Source: UBA1181 sp963654355
GTDB lineage: Bacteria; Bacteroidota; Bacteroidia; Bacteroidales; Paludibacteraceae
Direction of reading: 5' to 3'
DNA: 64,000 bases
Assembly (NCBI GenBank): GCA_963654355.1
Contig: CAVKBM010000001.1
Location: 124,001 to 188,000 of the forward strand
Part shown: positions 25,210-33,897 of the stretch, piece by piece
How the letters are laid out: each line of letters begins with the position of its first letter
Numbering within the stretch: position 1 is the first letter of the stretch
Program-made: the position numbers and the translations under genes
Notes under the pieces: model-generated
Seen by the model: only the letters and a program-made list of their open reading frames with translations
Databases searched by the model: none
What the model was told of the DNA's origin: nothing

Positions 25210-26369
25210 AAAATCAGATACTTATAATGGCTTTGCTGTTGATGGCCAGTTCCCTTTATGCGCAAGGAAATGTGCGGATGGCAGTGGAGACGAACAATAA
25301 AGAGTTGCAGGTTCTGCGTGAGAATATGCAAGTGCAGCAGTTGGAAAATAAAGAGGGGAATACGTTGCCCAATCCCGAAGTGGAGTTTGGATATCAATGG
25401 GGATTGAATGACGGACAGGGGGATAAGAAAGATCTTTCTGTAACACAGGAGTTGGAGTGGGCGACAATTCTTGGAAAAAAACGTTCGGTTTCATCGGTAA
25501 AAAATTTTATCAATCAATTGCAATATGAAGCGGAGCGACGGAATGTGATGTTGCAGACTGATTTGCTTGTTATTGATTTGGTCTATAACAAGATTATGAC
25601 GGACGAGTCGGAAAAACGATTAACAATCGCACAACAGTTGGAGGAAGCCTATCAGAAGATGGTGGAGCGAGGAGAGGTCACATCGTTGGACTATAACAAA
25701 GCGAAATTAAATCTCTTGAAAGAGACGGCAACGATGCAAAATCTCTCGATGGAAACAGAAAAATTAGAGAGTCAGTTGAAGTTGCTGAATGGTGGAAATG
25801 CCATTGAGTTTTCGTCCGATCAATATCCATTTGAAGAGATTACGGAGACCTACGATAGTTTGTGGAGTAGGGTAGAGCATACGCATCCGAGGTTGCTGTT
25901 GGCAGAGCAAAGTCGGCTGTTAAGTCAGAGGGAGTATTCGGTAGCAAGAGCGGAAATGGTACCCAATTTGAAATTGGGCTATGTAGGCGAGTGGACCAAG
26001 GAGGAGAACTATCAAGGCTTGTCGGTAGGTTTAGCCTTACCCTTGTGGGCGAATCGTAATAAAGTGAAGACGATGAAAGCCAATCGGCAGGTAGTGGCCT
26101 TGCAAAACGAGACTCTCAAGGAGTCGATGCAGATAGAACTGAAAAGCCTGTATGCTAAAATGCAGTCGCAGAAAAACCTCTTGCATCAATATCAATCCGT
26201 CGCCTTTGATTACAAAGGCTTAGAATTGTCAGAAAAGGCGATGAAAGGGGGGAAAATCACTCTTTTAGAATACCTGATGGAGCAGAACGCCTACCTTGAA
26301 ATGGTTGAGGCTTACCGTGCCGTGGAGCGCGAGTATTGGAGAAGCGTGGTGGGGGTGGAGTGGTATTAG
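25206..26369 (+). CDS. TolC-like outer-membrane efflux protein (CzcC type)
   Basis: Forms the outer-membrane duct of the tripartite metal exporter. The 387 residues have an N-terminal signal (MKNQILIMALLLMASSLYAQ) and then two long, repeated coiled-coil halves typical of the family, with NTLPNPEVEFGYQWG in the first half and MVPNLKLGYVGEWTKEENYQGLSVGLALPL in the second. The start overlaps the pump gene's stop. It is the last gene of the operon; the hairpin after it (26393-26414) lacks a T run, so the end of the transcript is unclear. Confidence 0.9.
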   Translation: MKNQILIMALLLMASSLYAQGNVRMAVETNNKELQVLRENMQVQQLENKEGNTLPNPEVEFGYQWGLNDGQGDKKDLSVTQELEWATILGKKRSVSSVKNFINQLQYEAERRNVMLQTDLLVIDLVYNKIMTDESEKRLTIAQQLEEAYQKMVERGEVTSLDYNKAKLNLLKETATMQNLSMETEKLESQLKLLNGGNAIEFSSDQYPFEEITETYDSLWSRVEHTHPRLLLAEQSRLLSQREYSVARAEMVPNLKLGYVGEWTKEENYQGLSVGLALPLWANRNKVKTMKANRQVVALQNETLKESMQIELKSLYAKMQSQKNLLHQYQSVAFDYKGLELSEKAMKGGKITLLEYLMEQNAYLEMVEAYRAVEREYWRSVVGVEWY

Positions 26370-26642
26370 TGGAAACAAAAGAGTGAAAGGATAGAGTTCT
26401 TTCTGACCTTTCACACCATATTGGAATTTAAAGGGTTAAAATATTATTTATCCTACTTTGTACCCTATCCATTTTTTCTTAGCAATTTTCCAAATGTGTG
26501 AAGGACTCTATCGTTTATGACAGTGGCGACTCTATTGGAAGCATGAAAAAGATGAATGGTTTACATCACGCATCGCATGGTTGGATAGTGCTGTTCAGAC
26601 GTTAGAAGTTATGGATGCAATGGATGTAATTACGTGCTGTGA
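26370..26642. other. Non-coding or decayed stretch before the MFS remnant
   Basis: No intact gene. A stretch at about 26520-26648 reads as an open frame (QWRLYWKHEKDEW then FTSRIAWLDSAVQTLEVMDA) without a start and looks like relic coding sequence, but I could not place it in a family. An 8-bp hairpin (GTGAAAGG/CCTTTCAC, 26393-26414) follows the efflux operon without a T run. Confidence 0.4.
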
Positions 26643-27425
26643 ATGGTAATAAGTCTGTTTCACGAAAATGGTGGTCAGGCAATCGGTCCGTTGTTGGCGG
26701 CTATTATCGTTTTGCCTCTTGGACAACATGCCATCTCGTTCTTTTCTCTTGCCGCATTGTTGGCTGCGCTTTTTATGTTGAGGCTCGGTAAATGGTATAA
26801 GTTGAGGATGAGATATGTGGTGGATCATCCGCAGAAGAAGCCGATATTCAACGACCAAATTTCAAAACGAGCGAAATACGGTGCGTTGCTCATCCTGGTG
26901 TTGCTGATTTTTTCGAAGTATTTCTACACCTCGTGCATTACAAGTTATTTTACCTTCTTCTTGATTGACAAGTTCGGAGTGAGCGTGCAAGCGTCGCAGG
27001 TTTGTCTCTTCGTGTTCTTGGCGGCTTTTGCTATTGGTACGGTGGCTGGCGGACTGTTTGGCGACCGTTTCGGACGAAAATATGTGATCTGGTTCTCTAT
27101 CCTCGGTGCGGCACCGTTCGCTATGCTGATGCCTTATATGAATCTGACGCTCACGTTGATTTGTGCTTTCCTCTCTGGACTCATCATCGTTTCGGCTTTC
27201 TCGTCTATTGTGGTCTATGCCACTGATTTGATGCCTGAGAAGACGGGTATGATAGCCGGTGTTTTCTTTGGATTGATGTTTGGTATGGGTGGACTGGGTT
27301 CTGCCTTCTTCGGATGGCTTGCCGATCGAACGAGCGTTGAGTTTATCTTCCAAGTGAGTGCTTTTTTGCCACTGTTGGGTATGATTGCTGCTTTTTTACC
27401 CAATACACAAAAAGTTACGAAGTAG
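26643..27425 (+). pseudogene. MFS transporter, N-terminal part missing (fosmidomycin-resistance-like)
   Basis: 260 residues that match the second half of a 12-span major facilitator protein. The frame opens in the middle of transmembrane helix 5 with GQAIGPLLAAIIVLPLGQHAISFF, as in Fsr-type transporters. It then continues through the central loop (YVVDHPQKKPIFNDQ) and six C-terminal spans, including GGLFGDRFGRKYVIWFS (the MFS motif A of the second half). The first four helices and any start region are absent upstream, so it cannot be a working transporter as read. An ogt fragment follows 4 bp later, so both look like leftovers of a deletion or rearrangement. Confidence 0.75.
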
Positions 27426-27429
27426 TCAG

Positions 27430-27546
27430 ATGAATACGATTGTTCTCATCATTCCATGCCACCGTGTCGTCGGGTCAGACCATTCACTGACAGGTTTCGC
27501 AGGTGGATTAGAGGTGAAAAGGGTTTTGTTGGGGATAGAACGGTAG
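27430..27546 (+). pseudogene. C-terminal fragment of an O6-methylguanine-DNA methyltransferase (Ogt/MGMT)
   Basis: A 38-residue frame contains IIPCHRVVGSD and then SLTGFAGGLEVKRVLL. This is the active-site region of Ogt/Ada alkyltransferases, with the methyl-accepting cysteine in PCHRV, running to the natural C-terminus. The N-terminal domain and DNA-binding helix are absent, and the frame upstream (inside the MFS remnant) shows no related sequence. It is therefore a tail fragment joined to unrelated DNA, and certainly non-functional as a repair enzyme. Confidence 0.8.
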
Positions 27547-27566
27547 GGCTTGGACAGCGAAAAAAT

Positions 27567-27596
27567 AGGCGACACTACGATTCTGTAGTGTCGCCT
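27567..27596 (-). terminator. terminator of the pectate lyase-pectinesterase gene
   Basis: A perfect 12-bp stem (AGGCGACACTAC with its complement) and a 6-nt loop. On the minus strand it runs into a U-rich tail (ATTTTTT). It lies 20 bp beyond the stop of the leftward gene. Confidence 0.9.
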
Positions 27597-27616
27597 CCCT
27601 TTTGCTCTATTCTGAA

Positions 27617-30600
27617 CTATTGAACAATTATGAAACGTTTCCCATTTTGTATGTAGACTGTTCCGATTTGCAAATGGTTGCGATTGATCACTCTTCCGAA
27701 AATATCGTAAATAGGAGCATTGAGAATCTCGTCGGCTATGGTTTCGTTCACTTCTGTGGTTGTACAGTCGGTTTCTTCAACTTCTAAGGCGACGATGAAG
27801 CATACTTGTGTCGTGCTGAAAGTAAAAGTAAATTGTCCACAAGCATCTTCAGCAAAGTCTTGACTAATCACGGTTGGATGAGAAGCATAGTCGCTTGTGC
27901 CTGTGTTGGTCGTCATAGGAAGGTTGAGTCCTACGCCATTCAATTCAGTGAGGTAGCCAATACTGTTTTCGTTATTGCTATATCCGATGAAATGGACTTT
28001 TTTTGCAACATAGCCCTTCGGCAAGTAGAAGGTGTTTTGTGCATTATTAGAGTTCTTGAAGGTTAAATAGGAAGCTAAATTGTAGGTGATTTTGTTGCCA
28101 TACAACACGGATTTATTGGTTCTACCTGTGATAGCCCATGCGTATTCTTCCTCGCCAGGGTCTGTGCAGGTCCACTTGTCGGTGGTGCCGTTGTCTTGTG
28201 TAGAACTGACTTCGCCATTGCTATAGTAGAAGAAAATGCGATTGCTGGTTTCTTTAATCTCGTCGATAGAAACAGCATTTGAGCTTGCACCTAACCCACC
28301 CATTTGATTGGCTGCCCGAACTGTGAATTTGTCGCTCGTGGTTGCATCGTTAGGTATTTCGAAATAGTTGTCTGTTATGTTGTCAACATAGACGTTATTC
28401 TTAAAAATGAAATAGCAAAGTGCCGAATCGTTGTCTGTCCAGCTGAGGGTGTGGTCTGTTACTTTTACCTTTGGGGCAGAAATTTGTTTACAATCGTTGT
28501 CGGGTGTCCAACCGTCTGATCCTCCCACTACGTTTTGTACGGTGTATTGGGCTGCCTCGTTCGCTGTCAAGATTGGGTTGATGGTTGTCGCGTGGAAGAC
28601 ACTGTTTCCATCGGTAAATGAGAAGTAGGTGCGGCGTTTGCTCAAATCTACCGTGTTGCCGTTTGCATCCATACTGTTGTATTCGGCAAATCTTGTAGGA
28701 ACGACATTCATCGGGTCGCCCCATGCTTCATCGGTTGGCAGCACTTTCATTTGGGTGTTGATGAAGACACTGGATGCATTGTTGTTCCATGGGCGACCTA
28801 AACGGTATGCTCCTTTGTTTATTTCGTGTCCGTCTATGGTACAATTGCTGAAGACATATCCGTATGCGCTGGTGTTGGCAGGAGCTGTAATGACGTTGTT
28901 TTTACGTTCCTCTAAATAGATAAGACAAGTGTTGAAGAAGACATCTCCACCACCACAGATGAAGTCTACCGTTCCGTGTATCTCCCCATCTTCCCAATAG
29001 GTGCGGTTGTCGTAGGCGGTAGAGTAGTAGGTGTCTTGTGTGGAGAGCAATTTTACATGTTTGAAGATGTTCTTGTTTCCTCTATCTTGCAAGACGACCC
29101 AACGGTTGGCTTGTGCACTGGCAACGATGTTGGCTTTGTTCTGCAAGGTAAGGTCTTGCATATAGGTGAGGTTGGCTTTATTGTCGAGATAGAGTGTGGC
29201 TGTCGTTGAGATCCCCTCTGTTGATGATGAGTTGTAGACGATTACACTGTCCATACTCTGACCGATGAAGGAGGTCTTTTCACGAGAGTAGGTTGTTTTT
29301 TGATTACTATCTCCTGTGAGAGAACCAATGTCATAACTTCCATTGGGGAAGAAGATGTAGAAACGGTCTCTTGTTGAGGCTTCGGCAGCTTCTTTTGCCG
29401 CCTTGAAATCACCATCAATTCCTACGATGAAATCGAATCTTTGTTTATCAACAACGTATGAGGATTCTTGTTCGTTGCATGTATAGGTAGAGGCGGTGAG
29501 GGCATCGGAGAGACCTTCGCTCATGATTTCACAAACCAATGAATTTATGTATAGTTCGAGGTTGGTGTATCCGCTGCCGTCGTTGGCGATGTTTGCTCCG
29601 TCGCTCGCATCGTTAGGGTTTAATCCGTGAGCAGTTTCCCATTCGTCGGGTATGCCGTCGCCATCTGTGTCGGTTAGCTTTGTCGTACTGTTATAGGTCG
29701 GATATCCACCTACATCAGATACGGCATCGATGATTCCCAATCCACCTAATTTTGAGCCTGTATAAGTATAGGTGCTATCCTTTGCCTCTTGTGTTACACG
29801 AGCATCTACAGCATCTCTTTTCAAAGAAGCACCAGCCAACTTCAAAACCTTTTCGTATGCGGTGGTGGCCTTGTGTGTGGTTACAGATGTCACTGCAAAT
29901 TCGGTGGTCTTTTTGATAGCCTCTTCGGTCATTTCTGAATTGTTGCTGTTTGAGATGTCAATACCGTTCCAATCCCAATTTTCACCCTTCCCGGCCATGT
30001 AGTTGCCATTCACATAGAAATAGCCGTATACACCTTTAGGTTGTGAATTTGATCCGTCGTCTGCATTTGGATTGAAGATACGATAACGGATGCTCTTCTT
30101 TGTCGCAGGACCACTCTTAAAGTAGTTGTTCACGAAGTTGTAGTTTCCTCCTTCTGCAGCATAGCCGGAGTTGGTGTTCCCCCAGTTGTAGAGTACGTTG
30201 TTGCGGTAGTCCACCAACTCCTTGTCGGGTTCGTTGGTGTAACGGCTACCACAGAAGCGGGGATTGCGACTGTCATGATGCACTAGCATGTTGTGGTGGA
30301 ATGAAGCACCTTGTCCGCCCCATATTCCTCCGTAGCCATGATTACCTTTGGGGTGGATAGAACCACGCAGGCTCTCCGCCAAGATACACCATTGCATCGT
30401 GAAATTCTTGTTGTTGTAGAAAGAAGCGCATTCATCGGTACACCAGCTCATAGAACAGTGGTCGATGATGATGTTACTTTGATTTCTTCCCCAAATAGCA
30501 TCGCGATCTTGATAAGGTGTGCCGTCGTCGTTGTATCCGTCTGGCTTATCTGTTCCTAACCTAAATCGGAGGAAACGAAGGATAACATTGTCTGCGCCGA

Positions 30601-30958
30601 CATAGACGGTATGATTTTTGATGCATATACCGTCGCCTGGAGCCGTTTGACCCGCAATGGTCAAATCTCCATTTGAGATGGTGAGTTGCGACTCCAATTC
30701 AATGATACCGCTGACGTCGAAAACGATGGTACGACTCCCTTTTTGGTTGACGGCGTATCGAAGAGTTCCCTCTTCCGTTCCGTCAGTCAGTTTCGTGACG
30801 TGGTAAACTTTACCACCACGTCCGCCAGTAGTGTACATACCGAAACCTTCAGCTCCAGGAAAAGCAGGTGTATCAGCGAAAGAAGGTATGCAAGCGAGTA
30901 GTGCTGTTGCAATCGTGCTATACTGGATAAATCGATGAATAATTGTGTGTGAATTCAT
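27617..30958 (-). CDS. Secreted pectate lyase-pectin methylesterase fusion (PL1 + CE8)
   Basis: One 1113-residue protein that can both strip methyl esters from pectin and cleave the backbone. After a signal peptide (about 1-28) comes a PL1 beta-helix (PAFPGAEGFGMYTTGGRGGKVYHVT, GQTAPGDGICIK, IIDHCSMSWCTDE). A calcium-type DTDGDGIPDEWETAHGLNP segment follows near 430-450. Then comes a CE8 esterase with QDTYYS, GTVDFICGGGDVFF (family motif GTVDFIFG, here with C for F) and the catalytic-arginine motif RLGRPW. A fibronectin-like stretch and a beta-sandwich follow, ending in a short tail (APIYDIFGRVINRNHLQIGTVYIQNGKRFIIVQ) that resembles reduced T9SS/Por tails. Monocistronic, with a clear terminator. 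Confidence 0.88.
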   Translation of the reverse strand: MNSHTIIHRFIQYSTIATALLACIPSFADTPAFPGAEGFGMYTTGGRGGKVYHVTKLTDGTEEGTLRYAVNQKGSRTIVFDVSGIIELESQLTISNGDLTIAGQTAPGDGICIKNHTVYVGADNVILRFLRFRLGTDKPDGYNDDGTPYQDRDAIWGRNQSNIIIDHCSMSWCTDECASFYNNKNFTMQWCILAESLRGSIHPKGNHGYGGIWGGQGASFHHNMLVHHDSRNPRFCGSRYTNEPDKELVDYRNNVLYNWGNTNSGYAAEGGNYNFVNNYFKSGPATKKSIRYRIFNPNADDGSNSQPKGVYGYFYVNGNYMAGKGENWDWNGIDISNSNNSEMTEEAIKKTTEFAVTSVTTHKATTAYEKVLKLAGASLKRDAVDARVTQEAKDSTYTYTGSKLGGLGIIDAVSDVGGYPTYNSTTKLTDTDGDGIPDEWETAHGLNPNDASDGANIANDGSGYTNLELYINSLVCEIMSEGLSDALTASTYTCNEQESSYVVDKQRFDFIVGIDGDFKAAKEAAEASTRDRFYIFFPNGSYDIGSLTGDSNQKTTYSREKTSFIGQSMDSVIVYNSSSTEGISTTATLYLDNKANLTYMQDLTLQNKANIVASAQANRWVVLQDRGNKNIFKHVKLLSTQDTYYSTAYDNRTYWEDGEIHGTVDFICGGGDVFFNTCLIYLEERKNNVITAPANTSAYGYVFSNCTIDGHEINKGAYRLGRPWNNNASSVFINTQMKVLPTDEAWGDPMNVVPTRFAEYNSMDANGNTVDLSKRRTYFSFTDGNSVFHATTINPILTANEAAQYTVQNVVGGSDGWTPDNDCKQISAPKVKVTDHTLSWTDNDSALCYFIFKNNVYVDNITDNYFEIPNDATTSDKFTVRAANQMGGLGASSNAVSIDEIKETSNRIFFYYSNGEVSSTQDNGTTDKWTCTDPGEEEYAWAITGRTNKSVLYGNKITYNLASYLTFKNSNNAQNTFYLPKGYVAKKVHFIGYSNNENSIGYLTELNGVGLNLPMTTNTGTSDYASHPTVISQDFAEDACGQFTFTFSTTQVCFIVALEVEETDCTTTEVNETIADEILNAPIYDIFGRVINRNHLQIGTVYIQNGKRFIIVQ

Positions 30959-30986
30959 GGTTTTGTAATTTAATTCTCTATGGAGG

Positions 30987-30994
30987 CAAAAGTA
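30987..30994 (-). promoter_or_regulatory. -7 box of the PL1-CE8 gene
   Basis: The minus strand reads TACTTTTG (TAnnTTTG), 28 bp before the ATG. No matching -33 is seen. Confidence 0.55.
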
Positions 30995-31236
30995 GGGGGC
31001 AGGACTGAATGAGAATCGGAAATATTAGGCGGAGGAATGGAATTTTTCGGCAGGGTAGAAGACGATAATAATTTGAATTAAATAGGAGCTTTATAGTGGG
31101 TATCTTCCATATTCAAAATATCATTTATAATTTTGTGTGTATTTCTCAGTTACATTGAGGAATGTTGGACACGGAACGTGGTCTAAAATAAACAAATCGT
31201 TATTCGCTTCGCATTACTCTATTGAGGATTCTTTTT

Positions 31237-31244
31237 TATCTTTG
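31237..31244 (+). promoter_or_regulatory. -7 box of the flippase gene
   Basis: TATCTTTG fits TAnnTTTG, 27 bp before the ATG at 31272. It supports that start over the in-frame one at 31137. A second TAATTTTG lies just before 31137. Confidence 0.5.
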
Positions 31245-31271
31245 CGCTTGTTTTTTGATGTGTCGTTGACT

Positions 31272-32759
31272 ATGGCAGAAATGAAAAATTTGGCGAAACA
31301 AACCGCCATCTATGGAATCAGCAGTATCTTAGGTAAATTTCTCAACTGGTGCTTAGTACCTCTCTATACCTATATCCTTACGAGCTCGGCAGAGTATGGA
31401 ATTGTAACCAACCTCTATGCGTGGACGGCGTTGCTACTTGTAATACTCACGTACGGAATGGAGACGGGCTTTTTCCGATTTATGAATAAGGAGGGCGAAA
31501 ACCCAGAAAAGGTTTACAGTTCTGTCTTATGGTGTGTGGGTTCTACTTCGTTGATTTTCATCCTTGTCGCTTGCCTCTTTTCTCAAAATATTGCAGATTT
31601 CTTAGGCTATTCAACACATGCGGAGTTTGTTACGATGATGTGTGTTATCGTTGGTTTTGATGCTTTCGGTTGCATTCCTTTCGCCTATTTGAGATACCAG
31701 AATAAGGCAACTCGCTTTGCGATCATCAAGTTGTTGATGATCGCTATTAACATTTTCTTCAACATTTTCTTCTTGTTGATTTGCCCTCGTTTGTATAAAA
31801 TCTCACCTGAATCAGTATCATGGTTCTATGACCCGAACTATGGCGTGGGTTACGTCTTCATTTCTAACCTCTTCTCAACTTTGGGGGTTACGTTGATGTT
31901 GCTGCCCCAGATTTTAAAAGCGAAGTTTTCAATTGATAAACCTTTGCTCAAACGTATTTTGGCTTACTCTTTACCTCTTCTTATTCTGGGCATCGCTGGT
32001 ATCATGAATCAGACGGTGGACAAAATTATTTTCCCTTATCTGATTGAAGATCGAATGGAGGCTGAAACTCAGTTGGGTATCTATGGAGCATGCTTCAAAA
32101 TCGCTATGGTAATGATGGTTTTTACCCAAGCTTTTCGTTATGCCTACGAGCCGTTTGTCTTTGCTCAAAATAAAAATGGCGACAAGAAGAAACAGTATGC
32201 TGATGCAATGAAATTCTTTGTGATTTTTTCGTTGCTCATAATTTTAGGTATGATTTTCTTTCTTGATATCATCAAGTATCTTATTCGTAGCGATTATTGG
32301 GAAGGGTTGCGTGTCGTGCCAATCATTCTCTTCTCGTATCTATTTCAAGGTGTCTTTTTTAATTTGTCGTTGTGGTATAAACTGATTGATAAAACGGGTT
32401 ATGGGGCGTTATTCTCTGTTATCGGATTGATAATTACCTTGTTAGTCAATGTTTTATTTGTTCCGAAATATGGATATATGGCATCTGCCGCAGCTTCACT
32501 TTGTTCCTATTTCGTCATTATGCTGGTATCCTATTTTATGGGTCAGAAATATTATAAAATAGATTACGATTTGAAGTCAATGGCACTCTATTGTGCTGTT
32601 GCAGTCGTTCTGTTGGTTGTTAGTTATCTATCTCCACTCCAAGGTGCGTTGATGTATGTGCAGAACATTGCGTTGCTTGCTATCTTCGTTGTCCTGATAT
32701 TGAAACGTGATTTGCCGATAAGTGCGATTCCTGTGGTGGGGCGGTTTTTTAGGGGATAA
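31272..32759 (+). CDS. Polysaccharide (lipid-linked oligosaccharide) flippase, Wzx/MATE-like
   Basis: Moves lipid-linked sugar units across the inner membrane for LPS or capsule assembly. The start is placed at MAEMKNLAKQTAIYGISSILGKF, which begins with the typical N-terminal helix of the MOP superfamily; upstream in-frame residues look non-coding. The 495 residues carry about 14 hydrophobic spans, with the family's PLYTYILTSSAEYGIVTNLYAW after helix 1 and a NQTVDKIIFPYL motif at mid-length. It stands alone, not inside a sugar-biosynthesis cluster. The REase gene is convergent on its 3' side. Confidence 0.88.
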   Translation: MAEMKNLAKQTAIYGISSILGKFLNWCLVPLYTYILTSSAEYGIVTNLYAWTALLLVILTYGMETGFFRFMNKEGENPEKVYSSVLWCVGSTSLIFILVACLFSQNIADFLGYSTHAEFVTMMCVIVGFDAFGCIPFAYLRYQNKATRFAIIKLLMIAINIFFNIFFLLICPRLYKISPESVSWFYDPNYGVGYVFISNLFSTLGVTLMLLPQILKAKFSIDKPLLKRILAYSLPLLILGIAGIMNQTVDKIIFPYLIEDRMEAETQLGIYGACFKIAMVMMVFTQAFRYAYEPFVFAQNKNGDKKKQYADAMKFFVIFSLLIILGMIFFLDIIKYLIRSDYWEGLRVVPIILFSYLFQGVFFNLSLWYKLIDKTGYGALFSVIGLIITLLVNVLFVPKYGYMASAAASLCSYFVIMLVSYFMGQKYYKIDYDLKSMALYCAVAVVLLVVSYLSPLQGALMYVQNIALLAIFVVLILKRDLPISAIPVVGRFFRG

Positions 32760-32772
32760 AACATCCTTTTTA

Positions 32773-33897
32773 TTACCCAAAATAATGCTTTTTTACCTCG
32801 CTAAAATTCAGCGTTTTGAAGAACATTTTTGCAGTGATTGTAGGAGCCAACTGACGTACATCCGAAAGAGAGAATGCAGCCTTAGAACCTTTGAGAGTCA
32901 CCTTCTCAGCGTGGACGAAAAACAAAGAGTTGATTTTATAGCGAGAAATTCCTTGACCTCCGCGTGGTTTTGTAGCAGTGAGTTTTGATACGGAAATGTG
33001 TACTGTATTGTTTTTGATAGTGGCATACATACCATTCAGAAAACGAGTCAATGCCTTAGGTGTCCATACAGCATAGTGGTTTCGACCAGCAGGGCGGATT
33101 TCACCCTCAATTGTTGCCCAAAGTGGCACTTGATTGATGGGAAGCATCACCAAAAAACCTTTTGTGTCTTCGGTACAAACAACATCCGCAAACTTCTTGG
33201 CTGCATAATTGCCAACAATAGCCGTTTCAATGCTTTTGAGAGAAAACTCACCGATATTGTGTCCAATAGAAGAGAAGAAATTTAAGTTTCTTTGTTCGGT
33301 AAGCATGTCTTTGAATTGTGGGTATTCTTCAGTGAAATCGGCTGTGATTTTTAGTTTCCCATCTTCGTCATATTTGGGCAAATCTGGTTCGCTGGCTTTG
33401 GCTGCAGGTTCTTTGAATTCAATAGTATAAATTGTGAAATCAATAACGGTGATTAGTGCACTGTCAATGCCACCACATCCGCCAGCTTGAATGAGCATCC
33501 GACTACGTTTTGTGTTTGAGTATGCGTATCGAGGAACGAGCGAATATGAATTAAGCAATTCTATAACGTCCTTCGGCAATATATCGGATCTTTCGTAACA
33601 GTTCAAAAAGCAATTTAACCCAAAAATATTAGCCAAAGTTTGAGCGTAAACGCATTCTGAGAAAACTGCTGATTGCAAATTTCCTCCTTTTGTTTGGTGC
33701 TTGTGGATTTGATGGTACATTGCCGGACACGAGCATTCTATCTCTTTCAGTGTTTTGGGTGAGAGAGTATTCTTAATGAATTCATTCCAAAGTTTTCTTC
33801 GTTTGGAATGATTGAAAACAACCTGCTTCGGACCAGCGTTATAAAATTCGCTCATTATTGCACGCTGCTGACTTGTCAGAGAGATCTCTCTTCGCAT
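32773..33897 (-). CDS. Probable type II restriction endonuclease
   Basis: 374 residues with no close family I can name, but it overlaps a gamma-class adenine methyltransferase gene by 22 bp, which is typical of R-M pairs. A PD-(D/E)xK-like core is visible: GGIDSALITVIDFTIYTIEFK, with D145 (or D153) and E160-x-K162 on adjacent predicted strands. It is preceded by a cysteine-rich region (C55, C57, C96, C100). I infer that it cuts the sequence the partner protects; the recognition sequence is unknown. It is read from the same leftward transcript after the methyltransferase and is convergent with the flippase gene. Confidence 0.7.
   Translation of the reverse strand: MRREISLTSQQRAIMSEFYNAGPKQVVFNHSKRRKLWNEFIKNTLSPKTLKEIECSCPAMYHQIHKHQTKGGNLQSAVFSECVYAQTLANIFGLNCFLNCYERSDILPKDVIELLNSYSLVPRYAYSNTKRSRMLIQAGGCGGIDSALITVIDFTIYTIEFKEPAAKASEPDLPKYDEDGKLKITADFTEEYPQFKDMLTEQRNLNFFSSIGHNIGEFSLKSIETAIVGNYAAKKFADVVCTEDTKGFLVMLPINQVPLWATIEGEIRPAGRNHYAVWTPKALTRFLNGMYATIKNNTVHISVSKLTATKPRGGQGISRYKINSLFFVHAEKVTLKGSKAAFSLSDVRQLAPTITAKMFFKTLNFSEVKKHYFG

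Larger units (their letters stand above)
30959..31271. other. divergent promoter region between PL1-CE8 and the flippase gene
   Basis: 313 bp without a supported gene. The rightward frame from 31137 is open here, but its start is taken at 31272. A -7 box is present for each direction. Confidence 0.55.

Noticed and set aside
26393..26414. Hairpin after the efflux operon as an intrinsic terminator
   Set aside because: The 8-bp stem has a 6-nt loop and no T run.
26520..26648. The relic frame as the start of a signal peptidase I gene
   Set aside because: The resemblance (a charged start and a WLD.. segment) is too weak; there is no catalytic Ser/Lys motif in view.
32752..32785. Small GGGGAT/ATCC hairpin between the flippase and REase genes as a bidirectional terminator
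   Set aside because: Only 7 pairs with two G-T; it cannot be told from chance.
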